64,000 bases of DNA from Pseudoalteromonas luteoviolacea (GCF_001750165.1 NZ_CP015411.1:4564501-4628500); one strand, 5' to 3'. Positions 41,966 through 51,267 are shown, counted from the stretch's first letter. Notes: generated from the letters alone by a model not told the origin. Made by a program: numbers and translations.

Positions 41966-43690
41966 TTAAGCGTGGAAATCCGTTTTTGAAACTTTAACTT
42001 CCGCAACAATACCTTTGCGGATCACAAAATCACCGAAGCACTCTTGCTCTTGACGCTCAGCCGCCCACTGACCTATCAGCTCATCTAGTGCAGGAAGATA
42101 AACATCTTCACTGACGTTTTCTAGATAAAGCTTAGGAACACGCGTACCTTCTCGGTTACCGCCAAGATAAACATTGTATTTACCAGGGCCTTTACCAACA
42201 AAGCCCACTTCTGCCAACATTGCACGGCCACAGCCATTTGGACAACCTACTACACGCATGATGATGTCATCGTTTGGAATGCTGTGTTTTGCTAATAGTG
42301 CTTCTGTTTTCTCTACCAACTCAGGTAAGTAACGCTCCGCTTCTGCCATCGCAAGTGGACAAGTAGGGAGTGCCACACACGCCATTGAGCTCTTACGCTG
42401 CTCTGTATGCGTGTCATCGATTAAGCCGTGCTCACGCGCAATTTTTTCAATTTCAGCTTTGTCTTCTTCAGCCACACCCGCGATAATTAAGTTTTGGTTT
42501 GCTGTCATGCGGAAATCCCCTTTGTGGATCTCTGCAATCTTGCGACAACCTGTTTTCAGAGGCTGGCCTGAGTAATCTAAAATACGACCGCTTTGCAAGA
42601 ATAACGTCAGGTGATGTTTGCCATCGATGCCTTCAACCCAACCGAAGCGATCACCACGGTGAGTAAATTCATATGGACGGCTCTCTGCAAACTTAACGCC
42701 TGCACGTTTTTCCACTTCCTCTTTAAACGCATCAATACCAAATGCATCTAGTGTATATTTAGTTTTTGCGTTTTTACGGTTTACGCGGTTACCCCAGTCA
42801 CGCTGCACACCGACAACATGCTCTGCCACTGCAAGCGTATGCTCAAGTGGAATAAAACCAAAGTCATCAGCGCGACGCGGATAGGTGTTCACATCACCGT
42901 GCGTCATCGCCAGACCGCCACCAACCAGTACGTTGAAGCCAACTAACTTGCCTTCTTCAGCAATCGCAACAAAGTTCAAGTCATTCGCGTGCACATCCAC
43001 TTCGTTATTCGGTGGGATAGTGACCGTGGTTTTAAACTTACGTGGCAAGTAAGTAGAACCTAAAATTGGCTCTAGTTCTGTTGAATCTTTGCGCTCGCCA
43101 TTTAACCAGATCTCTAAATAAGCACGTGTTTTTGGCAGTAAGTGCTCCGAGATCTTCGCAGCCCACTCATACGCTTCTTGGTGAAGTTCTGACTCTACTG
43201 GGTTCGTTGTACACAATACATTTCGGTTCACGTCACCCGCAGTTGCAATTGAATCGACACCCACATCATGCAATGTTAAGTGCATTTCTTTGATATGCGG
43301 CTTTAATACACCATGGAACTGGAATGTTTGACGTGTTGTCAGACGAATACTGCCGTAAGACGTTTTCTCTTCTGCAAACTTATCAATGGCAAGCCACTGA
43401 TCCGGCTTAATGATACCGCCAGGCATACGTGCACGTAACATCACGTTGTGCAACGGCTCTAGCTTCTGCTTAGTACGCTCAGCACGAATATCGCGGTCAT
43501 CCTGCTGATACATACCGTGGAAACGGATCAGCTGGAAGTTATCTTTGGTAAAGCCACCAGTTAGTTGGTCGCCTAAATCGGTTTCAATGGTACCGCGCAG
43601 GTGCTGACTCTCTGTTTTTAAACGTTCGTTGTCAGCAAATTTCGCCTCAGGATCGTGCTTACTATTGGGCTTGTAATCTTGATTGCTCAT
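41966..43690 (-). CDS. cysI: Sulfite reductase [NADPH] hemoprotein beta subunit
   Basis: CysI binds siroheme and a 4Fe-4S cluster and reduces sulfite to sulfide by six electrons. The 574-residue product carries the cluster/siroheme ligand motifs ACVALPTCPLAMAEAERYLP and VVGCPNGCGRAM (four Cys, near residues 440-490). It also has the substrate-binding IRLTTRQTFQFHGVLK near 115-130. Its siroheme comes from CysG at 20.3 kb. It lies 51 bp after cysJ. Confidence 0.98.
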   Translation of the reverse strand: MSNQDYKPNSKHDPEAKFADNERLKTESQHLRGTIETDLGDQLTGGFTKDNFQLIRFHGMYQQDDRDIRAERTKQKLEPLHNVMLRARMPGGIIKPDQWLAIDKFAEEKTSYGSIRLTTRQTFQFHGVLKPHIKEMHLTLHDVGVDSIATAGDVNRNVLCTTNPVESELHQEAYEWAAKISEHLLPKTRAYLEIWLNGERKDSTELEPILGSTYLPRKFKTTVTIPPNNEVDVHANDLNFVAIAEEGKLVGFNVLVGGGLAMTHGDVNTYPRRADDFGFIPLEHTLAVAEHVVGVQRDWGNRVNRKNAKTKYTLDAFGIDAFKEEVEKRAGVKFAESRPYEFTHRGDRFGWVEGIDGKHHLTLFLQSGRILDYSGQPLKTGCRKIAEIHKGDFRMTANQNLIIAGVAEEDKAEIEKIAREHGLIDDTHTEQRKSSMACVALPTCPLAMAEAERYLPELVEKTEALLAKHSIPNDDIIMRVVGCPNGCGRAMLAEVGFVGKGPGKYNVYLGGNREGTRVPKLYLENVSEDVYLPALDELIGQWAAERQEQECFGDFVIRKGIVAEVKVSKTDFHA

Positions 43691-43741
43691 GGTTTTTCCT
43701 AAATTCTATACAGTGACGGTAAAAGTGCGTGATGACGCCTA

Positions 43742-45562
43742 TTAATAGACGTCTTTTTGATAACGGTTAGCACTACGCAACTCTTTCAAATACTGCTCGG
43801 CCTGCTCATCATCTTTGCCACCATAGGTTTTCACGATGTCTAACAGCGCCTGATGCACATCTTTGGCCATACGTGTAGCATCGCCACACACATAGAAATG
43901 TGCTCCTTTTTCTAACCAAGCAAAAACTTCTTCGCCCTTTTCACGTAAGCGGTCTTGAACGTAAATTTTTTCTGCCTGATCCCGGCTAAATGCTAATTCA
44001 ACGCGATTTAGCAATCCTGACTTCACATACCCCTGAATTTCTACTTGGTATAAGAAATCTTGTGTAAAGTGCGGGTTACCGAAGAACAACCAATTGTCTC
44101 CTTCAGCTTCTCGCGCATCACGCTCTTGTAAAAATGCTCTAAATGGCGCGATACCTGTACCTGGACCAACCATGATCACAGGTGTGTTATCATCACTTGG
44201 CAAACGGAAGTTATCATTGTGCTCACTGAACACTTTGACTTTGGTGCCCTCTTCAACGCGATGCGCTAAGAAACCAGAACAGCCACCAAAATGCTGCTCG
44301 CCAAATGCTTCAAATTCGACTAAACCAACCGTTAAGTGAACTTCTTCTTCCACCTCGGCTTGGCTCGATGCAATAGAATACAAGCGCGCTTGTTGTTTGC
44401 GGCAACACTCAACCAGTGTTTGCGCTGCAATCTCACTTGGGTTTTGTTTGATAACATCAAAGATCTGACGCGCTTCTAAATATTCACGTAGCGCTGCCTT
44501 ATCTGTTACTAGCTTAGCCAATTCCTCATTCCCAGTGGCCGTCGCATACTTTTCAACAAATCCAGGATATGACTGAGTCAATTCAAGTTTTTCAATCAGA
44601 GCATCGCGCACACTGAAGGTCTCATCACCTAGTTTTACTTCGCTCTGAGGGTCGATATTTAGTGCACTGAGCACCTCATCAACCAGTGCTTCATCATTTA
44701 AGAAATACACACCTAATGCATCGCCCGGCTGATAGCTAATGTCAGAGCCGTCAAGATCAATTTCGATATGGCGTACATCTTTAGTTGAATCACGACCGGT
44801 GATTTTCACAGCCGATGAAATTTCAGCAGTAAATGGATTTTGCTTAGTATACTGACTATGCGCAGCTTGTGGTGCGCCAAACGGAGCATTCACAACATTC
44901 GTTGCGCCGCCCGCGGCTTGCTGTGCTTTAAGTTCTGGCTCAAATGCATCCAGTGCAGACGCAATCCACGCCTCAGCTTGTTCTTCATAATCGACGTCTA
45001 AATCAGCACGCGCAACAACACTTTCAGCACCCAGCTTTTGTAGGCGCTCTTCAAAGTCAATGGCCGTTTGGCAGAAGAATTCATAACTTGAATCTCCTAA
45101 ACCTAAAACCGCAATTTTAACGCCGTCTAATTTAGGCGCTTTTTTACCAACTAAAAACTCATGAAGATTTTCAGCATCTTCTGGCGGCTCACCTTCACCG
45201 TATGTTGAGACAGCAACGGCGATGAATTTTTCTTTCTTTAAGTTACCAGGCTTATAATCCGCCATGTTCACTAACTTAGCATCTAGGCCACGTGATTTAG
45301 CCTGTGCTTCTAGCTGAGCAGCAACGCCTTTTGCATTACCTGTCTGAGAACCATATAAGATGGTTAATGGCGCAGCATCTTGCGCAGGTGCAGCAGCTTG
45401 ACCAAGCACGCCACCAAGCGCCGCAGTATTGGCATTTGCAGCCAAGTAACCACTCACCCAAGCTTGTTGAATAGGGTTTAGTTCAGCCACTAACCCCTGT
45501 AACTTTTGCAGTTGTTCTTGTGAAAGCGGACTTGCCGCAGCACTCAGTTGACTTAACAACAT
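43742..45562 (-). CDS. cysJ: Sulfite reductase [NADPH] flavoprotein alpha subunit
   Basis: CysJ passes electrons from NADPH through FAD and FMN to CysI. The 606-residue product (E. coli 599) has an N-terminal flavodoxin domain with YGSQTGNAKGVA and VSTYGEGEPPEDA (FMN), and a ferredoxin-reductase-like part with YSIASS (FAD), GPGTGIAPFRAFLQER and the C-terminal YQKDVY end. It is the first gene of the cysJIH operon and is divergent from a secreted nuclease gene. The upstream region contains the same 11 bp element as the cysG promoter. Confidence 0.98.
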   Translation of the reverse strand: MLLSQLSAAASPLSQEQLQKLQGLVAELNPIQQAWVSGYLAANANTAALGGVLGQAAAPAQDAAPLTILYGSQTGNAKGVAAQLEAQAKSRGLDAKLVNMADYKPGNLKKEKFIAVAVSTYGEGEPPEDAENLHEFLVGKKAPKLDGVKIAVLGLGDSSYEFFCQTAIDFEERLQKLGAESVVARADLDVDYEEQAEAWIASALDAFEPELKAQQAAGGATNVVNAPFGAPQAAHSQYTKQNPFTAEISSAVKITGRDSTKDVRHIEIDLDGSDISYQPGDALGVYFLNDEALVDEVLSALNIDPQSEVKLGDETFSVRDALIEKLELTQSYPGFVEKYATATGNEELAKLVTDKAALREYLEARQIFDVIKQNPSEIAAQTLVECCRKQQARLYSIASSQAEVEEEVHLTVGLVEFEAFGEQHFGGCSGFLAHRVEEGTKVKVFSEHNDNFRLPSDDNTPVIMVGPGTGIAPFRAFLQERDAREAEGDNWLFFGNPHFTQDFLYQVEIQGYVKSGLLNRVELAFSRDQAEKIYVQDRLREKGEEVFAWLEKGAHFYVCGDATRMAKDVHQALLDIVKTYGGKDDEQAEQYLKELRSANRYQKDVY

Positions 45563-45831
45563 TGTTTATTCCCCGTAACCCATTTCGATTTACTTGCTCT
45601 GGCACTTTAGTGTGCAGGTCATTTAATAGCATGCAGGATACTGTTCCTATCCCTCAACAAAAAGAACAGTATCTGCTTTGTTATTCCTTTTAGTTATGAA
45701 AAGAAAAAAACACCAACGAAAACAGATTAAAAGAAGTGTTTATTTTTTGATCTGTTTTTAATTAACATTTTAATAACGGGGGTGCAGTTCTTCTTCCGTG
45801 TTTTATCAGTCCAACACAATAAGAGAACATA
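45563..45831. promoter_or_regulatory. cysJ / nuclease divergent control region with candidate CysB site
   Basis: This 269 bp region lies between divergent cysJ and a nuclease gene. It contains CTTTTAGTTAT (45687-45697) inside TTATTCCTTTTAGTTATGAA, exactly shared with the dyad upstream of cysG. It also has a 10 bp inverted repeat GATACTGTTC (45637-45646) / GAACAGTATC (45664-45673) with a 17 nt loop, probably within the cysJ leader or promoter. A possible cysJ -10 TATTAA lies at 45623-45628. The identity of the regulators is inferred. Confidence 0.55.
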
Positions 45832-47463
45832 ATGAAATTATATAAGACAATAAAAAAACATTATCAACCAGCTGTTTTAGCAGCGATTTTTAGTACAGGA
45901 AGCCAAGCGCAAATCAATAACGGTAGCTTTGAACAGTGGCAATACGACAGACCGAGTAATTGGTCTATCATTGACTCCGGGATCACAACATCCCCTGTCA
46001 CAACGCCTGTGCAAGCTGGTCAAACGGCGGCTGCCATTACCGTCAATACTGCAACACAAGGCAATACAGATTTCCGTCAAAGCATTGCCGTTGTTGCAGG
46101 GCAAACATATGACTTCAGCACCTGGGTTTATCACACCGAAGGCGGGGTGAAAGCCCGTCTGTATGTTGATGGTTATCGGGGGTATTCAAACTCACAGCTA
46201 ACAGCACAGTGGCAGCAATTAAACTATCAATACAAGGCAAGCACTTCGAAGAACATTGAAGTTGGCTTACGGTTTTATGATGTCACCGGATTTGACGGTA
46301 GCGAAGTCGTATATGTTGACAACTACAGCACAGGCACTGCAACGACACCGCCACCTCCCCCGCCGCCCGCAAACTGCCAACACAATACAGTGAACTTTAC
46401 GCTCAAAACAGATAACTACGCGAGCGAAACCAGCTGGCAACTGGCAAACAAAGCTGGGCAAGTCATAAAAAATGGCAGTGGTTATAGTAATAATCAAACC
46501 ATCACAGAGACCCTGTGTTTAACCGATGATACCTATACCTTCACAATTTTAGATAGCTATGGCGATGGCATTTGCTGCTCACAGGGCAATGGCCGTTACG
46601 AATTTTCTCACAATGGTCAAATCCTGATATCTGGCGGGCAATTTACCAATCAAGATCAAAAGCAATTTACCCTAGGTAATGACGGCGGTAACGGCCAAGA
46701 TCCTACAGGCTATTACGCGACTGCCGCAGGCTTAACTGGCCTTGCCCTAAAATCAGAACTACATACCATCATTAAAAACCACAACAACCAAGGCTATGGT
46801 GCGTTATGGTCCTTCATCGACCTGCATGAACGCGACCGCTATTTTGAAAAAGATAACTCTGTACTGGATCGTTACTCTGAGCAACCAACAAATACTGATG
46901 CGATTAACTTTGTTGCAGTGGGTGATCAATGTGGTAGTTATCGTGGTGAAGGAGACTGTTATAACCGTGAACACTCTTTCCCTAAAAGCTGGTTTGGTGG
47001 CAAAGTGGAGCCAATGAACTCAGATGTACACCATATTGTTGCTTCTGATGGCTATGTGAATGCAAAACGCAATAGCTTCCCATTTGGTGAAGTGGGCAGT
47101 GCCAGTTACACTTCTTCCAATGGCAGTAAAGTCGGGAGTGCATCTGGCATTGGCTACAGTGGTACGGTATTTGAGCCGATTGATGCTTTCAAAGGTGACT
47201 TTGCGCGAATTTATTTTTATATGGCCACGCGCTATGAGCATGTCATTGCTAGCTGGCACAATAAATCAAGTTACGGCAGTGATGTGCTCAATGGTACGTC
47301 AGGGCTTGTCTATGAAACTTGGGTGATTAATATGCTTAAACGCTGGCATCAGCAAGATCCCGTCGATGATATAGAGCGCGCACGCAACCAAGCAGCCTAT
47401 GAATATCAAGGTAATCGCAACCCTTATGTGGATCACCCTGAATTTGTCGACCTAATTTGGTAA
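45832..47463 (+). CDS. Secreted modular nuclease, endonuclease I family
   Basis: The 543-residue product has a signal peptide (to about 26, SQA/QI), an N-terminal beta-rich carbohydrate-binding-like module (~28-170), a seven-proline linker (173-179), a second ~100-residue module containing DSYGDGICC (~180-282), and a C-terminal endonuclease I domain (~290-543). The nuclease core is YNREHSFPKSWFGG (~377-390) and SDVHHIVASDGYVNAKRNSF (397-416), the His/Asn metal-site motifs of the family. It probably degrades extracellular DNA or RNA for nutrients or biofilm turnover. Divergent from cysJ, single gene. Confidence 0.88.
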   Translation: MKLYKTIKKHYQPAVLAAIFSTGSQAQINNGSFEQWQYDRPSNWSIIDSGITTSPVTTPVQAGQTAAAITVNTATQGNTDFRQSIAVVAGQTYDFSTWVYHTEGGVKARLYVDGYRGYSNSQLTAQWQQLNYQYKASTSKNIEVGLRFYDVTGFDGSEVVYVDNYSTGTATTPPPPPPPANCQHNTVNFTLKTDNYASETSWQLANKAGQVIKNGSGYSNNQTITETLCLTDDTYTFTILDSYGDGICCSQGNGRYEFSHNGQILISGGQFTNQDQKQFTLGNDGGNGQDPTGYYATAAGLTGLALKSELHTIIKNHNNQGYGALWSFIDLHERDRYFEKDNSVLDRYSEQPTNTDAINFVAVGDQCGSYRGEGDCYNREHSFPKSWFGGKVEPMNSDVHHIVASDGYVNAKRNSFPFGEVGSASYTSSNGSKVGSASGIGYSGTVFEPIDAFKGDFARIYFYMATRYEHVIASWHNKSSYGSDVLNGTSGLVYETWVINMLKRWHQQDPVDDIERARNQAAYEYQGNRNPYVDHPEFVDLIW

Positions 47464-47480
47464 ACGTAGAAAAGAAAAAA

Positions 47481-47502
47481 GCGGCCTATTCCATTAGGCC
47501 GC
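47481..47502 (-). terminator. Intrinsic terminator of the DUF3103-like gene
   Basis: An 8 bp stem GCGGCCTA/TAGGCCGC is preceded on the plus strand by AAAAGAAAAAA, giving a U-rich tail in the leftward transcript from the gene at 47.6 kb. It begins 18 bp past the stop of the convergent nuclease gene and may also slow transcription from that side. Confidence 0.75.
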
Positions 47503-47613
47503 ATAACATACTCAGCGCAGAGTCTACGTGAGTGTTAAAGTAGGTAAGGTAACCGTGTTCCTAACTAATAAATCGAATCGATCTTCCACCACCGCTGCGA
47601 TTTAAAAGCGCAC

Positions 47614-48792
47614 TTACCTAGGCTCTATCGTTAAGGGAGATAAAGTCATTTTGGCATTGTTGCTGGCCCCCATTAAATTGGAGTACCTGCGGTTTTCAAA
47701 TAAGGTGTAAAACACATCAACATAGTCATCATCATTGCTAAACCAATGACTCGGCATCGCTTTGATCAGTTCATTGGTTAACTGAGGAATAATGGCATAG
47801 CCCTGCACTTTGGGATTGGGGATCAATTTCATTGCTTGAGTGACCACATCTAAAAAAGCCACCGCTAACTCTTGATAGTTCGTATTGTCATCATGTTCCA
47901 TCAACAAGACATCAGCAGCTTGCCAACGGTAGCGTTCCCAATGAATTAAAATTTGATTCGGTGAATAATCTTGTCCATCATTGTCTAAGTATGGCAAATC
48001 AACAATATCTAACACAGGTTCATCTCTGCTTGGACTAACGCCATTCACAATGGCGTAGATTTCAGCTGCGCCGGATACCCAAGGCTCTTTGTCATCATTC
48101 AAGCGAATATGATTAATCACGGACGTAGAAATAGCAGACTGAATGTCGATAGTATCCAAGGCATCAGTTTCTAAAATGGACTGCGCCTTGCTAAAATGTT
48201 GATTAAACACTTTACGCATCACAGCAATACCCTCTTTGTGCACAACTTGTTTGTCTAACTCAACAATTAAGACTGGGCGCTGTGGCATTTGCGTGGCATC
48301 CAGCAGATGTAGTTGACCATCTGCGTCAAATGCTTCGACATGAAGCCATGTCGTATCTTCCCCTCGCGGTGAAAATGCAATCAATGGTAACTGCCCGCCT
48401 TGCCACGCATCAAGCATTGCACTGTCGGCTAAACGTAACTGAAATACTTGTTGGCCGTAAGATGACAAACCTTTTAATTGGCGCGTTAATCGATTTGCTT
48501 GTATCCCAAGCGACATAGTGTCACGAGATAAAGAAAGCTGCGCTAAATTGAGCTTGTTAAAGCTATTAAGCTGTTGTTGCCAAGACTGTTGCTTGTGCTT
48601 TATCTCACGTGCTACCGCTTTAGCGACCACGCGCTTGATATCAACGACTTGAAAACTCGCTGTATTGTAAAGATCTATCGACTGTAGCGAGGCACTTAGG
48701 TCATCTGCGGCCTCAGTAGGCTGAGCGTCAACCTGACCACTGTGCAAAGTAAGAACTACGGCCCATGCCGCAAACTTAAGTAACGTGTGCAT
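47614..48792 (-). CDS. Exported protein, DUF3103-like
   Basis: With start at ATG 48792 (AAGGAA upstream) the product has 392 residues and a signal peptide (MHTLLKFAAWAVVLTLHSGQ, cleavage near VDAQ). I recall the DUF3103 family of Vibrio and Alteromonadales having this size and the WVSGAAEIYAIVNGV segment; this is a tentative match. The body is rich in charged residues, with an acidic repeat-like part near residues 250-310 (PVLDIVDLPYLDNDGQDY). The function is unknown. It stands alone; an AT-rich region with two palindromes lies upstream. Confidence 0.65.
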   Translation of the reverse strand: MHTLLKFAAWAVVLTLHSGQVDAQPTEAADDLSASLQSIDLYNTASFQVVDIKRVVAKAVAREIKHKQQSWQQQLNSFNKLNLAQLSLSRDTMSLGIQANRLTRQLKGLSSYGQQVFQLRLADSAMLDAWQGGQLPLIAFSPRGEDTTWLHVEAFDADGQLHLLDATQMPQRPVLIVELDKQVVHKEGIAVMRKVFNQHFSKAQSILETDALDTIDIQSAISTSVINHIRLNDDKEPWVSGAAEIYAIVNGVSPSRDEPVLDIVDLPYLDNDGQDYSPNQILIHWERYRWQAADVLLMEHDDNTNYQELAVAFLDVVTQAMKLIPNPKVQGYAIIPQLTNELIKAMPSHWFSNDDDYVDVFYTLFENRRYSNLMGASNNAKMTLSPLTIEPR

Positions 48793-49223
48793 AACATTTC
48801 CTTGAAATAATCCGTGTGTTTGCTCAAAACATCTGCATTGCAGTATTTGATCGCCTAGCAACGATAAAACAGCTCACTAAATTTATCAAGATATTAATAA
48901 TGAATTAACATGTTAATTTTCAATGTTAAGCTATCACAATGAAAAATATAGATAATATTGTTACATTATTCACCCCGGAAATAATATATTATTTTGCAAT
49001 AATTGAGTTTGATTGATAATTACACAGCAAGAGGTCGCCAATTTAAACTGTACTGAGGTGATATAAGTATGCCCGAAAATTTGACATACGAACAAAGCCT
49101 GCTGCTTTTTTTCGGAGGTGAGTTATTGAATAATATAAGATTTATATAAGATACAGGCTTTACTTGATGTGAAAAACCTATCTTCAGAGAATGGTAGGGG
49201 CGCAATGCTGGCCCCCATAAGCA
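48793..49223. other. AT-rich intergenic region with palindromes
   Basis: This 430 bp gap lies upstream of the DUF3103-like gene. It contains two perfect palindromes: ATTAACATGTTAAT (48904-48917) and AAATAATATATTATTT (48979-48994), which could be operators or a promoter. At 49198-49216, GGGGC and GGCCCC flank an 8 nt loop, a possible hairpin behind the next gene. No coding region is supported. Confidence 0.5.
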
Positions 49224-49604
49224 TTACTTTTCGATCGGGTACAATGTAATTTCAATTCCTGCACCGATGGCTGATATTCTTAATAAAGTATCTACATCAA
49301 TAGCTTGTGAATAGCATTTCGGCGCTTCACCCGATACAAAACCAATATCAAATGTGCGTTTTTTACATCCCAACCATTGCTTAAGCGCCGCTTTTGAACA
49401 TGACTCAATCAGTTCACAAAGGTGGTTAATCGCTTTGTTAGGGCTGTTCACTTCAGTGCTCGCTTCAATACGCGCAAGTTCGCGATATTCATCTTTATCA
49501 TAATGCAACACAACAGCATTGCGCTTTAGGTCTTCAACCAAAGCGGAGATGTCATGTTTGGATTCTAATTCTAAGTCGACATTTAAAAATTGGATTTCTG
49601 ACAT
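49224..49604 (-). CDS. Hypothetical cytoplasmic protein (126 residues)
   Basis: From ATG 49604 the product has 126 residues (MSEIQFLNVDLELESKHDIS). It has no signal peptide or membrane helix and looks like a mixed alpha/beta soluble protein, with a Cys/Lys-rich centre (LIESCSKAALKQWLGCKKRT) and a C-terminal ISAIGAGIEITLYPIEK. I do not recognise the family. The reading frame remains open for 22 further codons upstream, so the start could be earlier. It is divergent from the PepSY gene. Confidence 0.55.
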   Translation of the reverse strand: MSEIQFLNVDLELESKHDISALVEDLKRNAVVLHYDKDEYRELARIEASTEVNSPNKAINHLCELIESCSKAALKQWLGCKKRTFDIGFVSGEAPKCYSQAIDVDTLLRISAIGAGIEITLYPIEK

Positions 49605-49784
49605 TGCGAATGCGGTACCTTGCTTTATGGATGGGCCTCTCGCCCAGTTGTTATACACTGCCACCACCAATAACCGACCAACATATCACGGCATAAGTCA
49701 TACTTTTGGGTGCGACAATTTGTCACTTTGGATTTTACGCCAATTTCAATAAGCTATCAGCAATTTTGACTAAAAAACAGAGCA

Positions 49785-50492
49785 ATGATTAAAACTGCAT
49801 TAAAACCGGCCAGAAAAGTACATAAATACCTTGGTTATTTACTGGCACTACAGATCTTCGCCTGGTTGCTAGGTGGACTGGTGATGAGTGCAATTCCACT
49901 AGAAATGGTGCATGGCAAACATTTGGCAAATAGACAACTTGAGAATCCATTTAACGCCGCCGATTACCTCGCTAGTCTCGATCACCTTAAGCAGCAAGTA
50001 CCAGGACTTAAAAGTATAGAATACAAACACTTCCTTGATATTCCCATCATAAAGTTAAACGCTGAGCATGCGGTTTACTTTCATGGTAAAACGGGGGCTT
50101 TACTGCACCCACCCAGTCAAGCGGATATAGAACAGCAAGCTAAATCACACTATATAGGTAATGCGGATATCGTTCAGGCCATGTTGATGACAATAGGCCC
50201 AAGAGAAGTGCAATATCGTAAAGATATTTGGCAAGTCACTTTTAACGACAGAGTCAGCACAACTATTTACTTAGATAGCCAAAGCGGTCAAGTGATCACG
50301 GTGCGCAGTACGATATGGCGTATTTTCGATTTTTTCTGGATGTTGCATATTATGGATTACGACGAAAGAGATGATTTTAATAACCCGCTGTTAATTTCTT
50401 TCTCGGCAACCAGCGTACTATTTTGTATTTCAGGATTCATACTATTATTACAATCTCCACCGTGGAGACGTCGTCGTCGTGCACTGAAATAA
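49785..50492 (+). CDS. PepSY-type membrane protein
   Basis: The 235-residue product has an N-terminal helix (HKYLGYLLALQIFAWLLGGL), a periplasmic part of about 160 residues with two PepSY-like repeats (IYLDSQSGQVITVRST), and a C-terminal helix (LLISFSATSVLFCISGFILL) ending in an Arg-rich tail. This is the fold of PepSY-associated TM proteins, often linked to iron uptake or flavin-dependent ferric reductases. Nothing next to it fixes the role, but a siderophore locus starts 3.7 kb downstream. A second TM protein partner is not seen. Confidence 0.8.
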   Translation: MIKTALKPARKVHKYLGYLLALQIFAWLLGGLVMSAIPLEMVHGKHLANRQLENPFNAADYLASLDHLKQQVPGLKSIEYKHFLDIPIIKLNAEHAVYFHGKTGALLHPPSQADIEQQAKSHYIGNADIVQAMLMTIGPREVQYRKDIWQVTFNDRVSTTIYLDSQSGQVITVRSTIWRIFDFFWMLHIMDYDERDDFNNPLLISFSATSVLFCISGFILLLQSPPWRRRRRALK

Positions 50493-50557
50493 CTACTATT
50501 AAACAATAAAATGGGATAATGTGAGGGCAGTTTCGACGTTCACCTTAGGTGAGAGAC

Positions 50558-51190
50558 ATGTTCCCTATCCCATTATTTTGTTTATTTATTCTATTATGCT
50601 GTACTCAGCCGCTGGCCGCCCATACATTTACTAGCTTTTATCAAGCAAAAAAACACCTTAACCAGCAACTTACTGAACAGTCCAAAACACTGTATTGTGG
50701 CTGCGATATTAATCGCGTTGGGAAAAAGCCAGTACCAGATCCCCAAACATGCGGATATCAGCCCAGAAACCCTATCACACGCAGCGGTAAACCTAACAGT
50801 CGAGCGACTCGTATTGAGTGGGAACACATTGTATCGGCATGGGAATTTGGACATCAACTTCAATGTTGGCAATCAGGTGGACGCGCTAATTGCCGAAAAG
50901 TCAGTGCTCAATTTCGCCGCATGGAAGCTGATCCGCGTAACCTCGCACCCGCGATTGGTGAGATAAATGGAGATCGCAGCAATTACCGATTTGGTATGTT
51001 ACCTGATACCCCGTATAAACATGGTGCATGTAAAGTCAAAATTGACTTTAAACAACGGGTGATTGAGCCACCAATTTACGCACGGCAGCAAATTGCGAAA
51101 GCCTATTTTTATATGCAACAAACTTACGGCCTTAAAATCAGCGAAAAACAACAAAAGTTATTCGAAGTATGGGCCAAAACAGAGCATTAA
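50558..51190 (+). CDS. endA: Periplasmic/extracellular endonuclease I
   Basis: The 210-residue product (start at ATG 50558 with AGGTGA eight bases upstream; an in-frame GTG lies three codons earlier) has a signal peptide cleaved near PLAAHT. The endonuclease I signature RIEWEHIVSAWEFGHQLQCW, CRKV, then FRRMEADPRNLAPAIGEING and RSNYRFG is complete, with the metal-binding His and Asn residues. EndA-type enzymes cleave double-stranded DNA in the periplasm or outside. It is a compact single-domain nuclease, unlike the modular one at 45.8 kb. Confidence 0.94.
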   Translation: MFPIPLFCLFILLCCTQPLAAHTFTSFYQAKKHLNQQLTEQSKTLYCGCDINRVGKKPVPDPQTCGYQPRNPITRSGKPNSRATRIEWEHIVSAWEFGHQLQCWQSGGRANCRKVSAQFRRMEADPRNLAPAIGEINGDRSNYRFGMLPDTPYKHGACKVKIDFKQRVIEPPIYARQQIAKAYFYMQQTYGLKISEKQQKLFEVWAKTEH

Positions 51191-51247
51191 CTTGCCAGCT
51201 CGGATTAAAATTTTCATATCGCTGTATTTAAATTAGTAACAAGCGCT

Positions 51248-51267
51248 AATTAGATTGTAATCTAATT
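51248..51267. promoter_or_regulatory. Perfect dyad upstream of the S41 peptidase gene
   Basis: AATTAGATT and AATCTAATT form a 9 bp perfect inverted repeat with a 2 bp spacer, 114 bp before the peptidase ATG. Such a dyad is typical of an operator; the regulator is unknown. Confidence 0.45.

Noticed and set aside
49198..49216. Terminator behind the 126-residue gene.
   Set aside because: The GGGGC/GGCCCC pairing has a wide loop and no U run in the transcript, so it is not called as a terminator.
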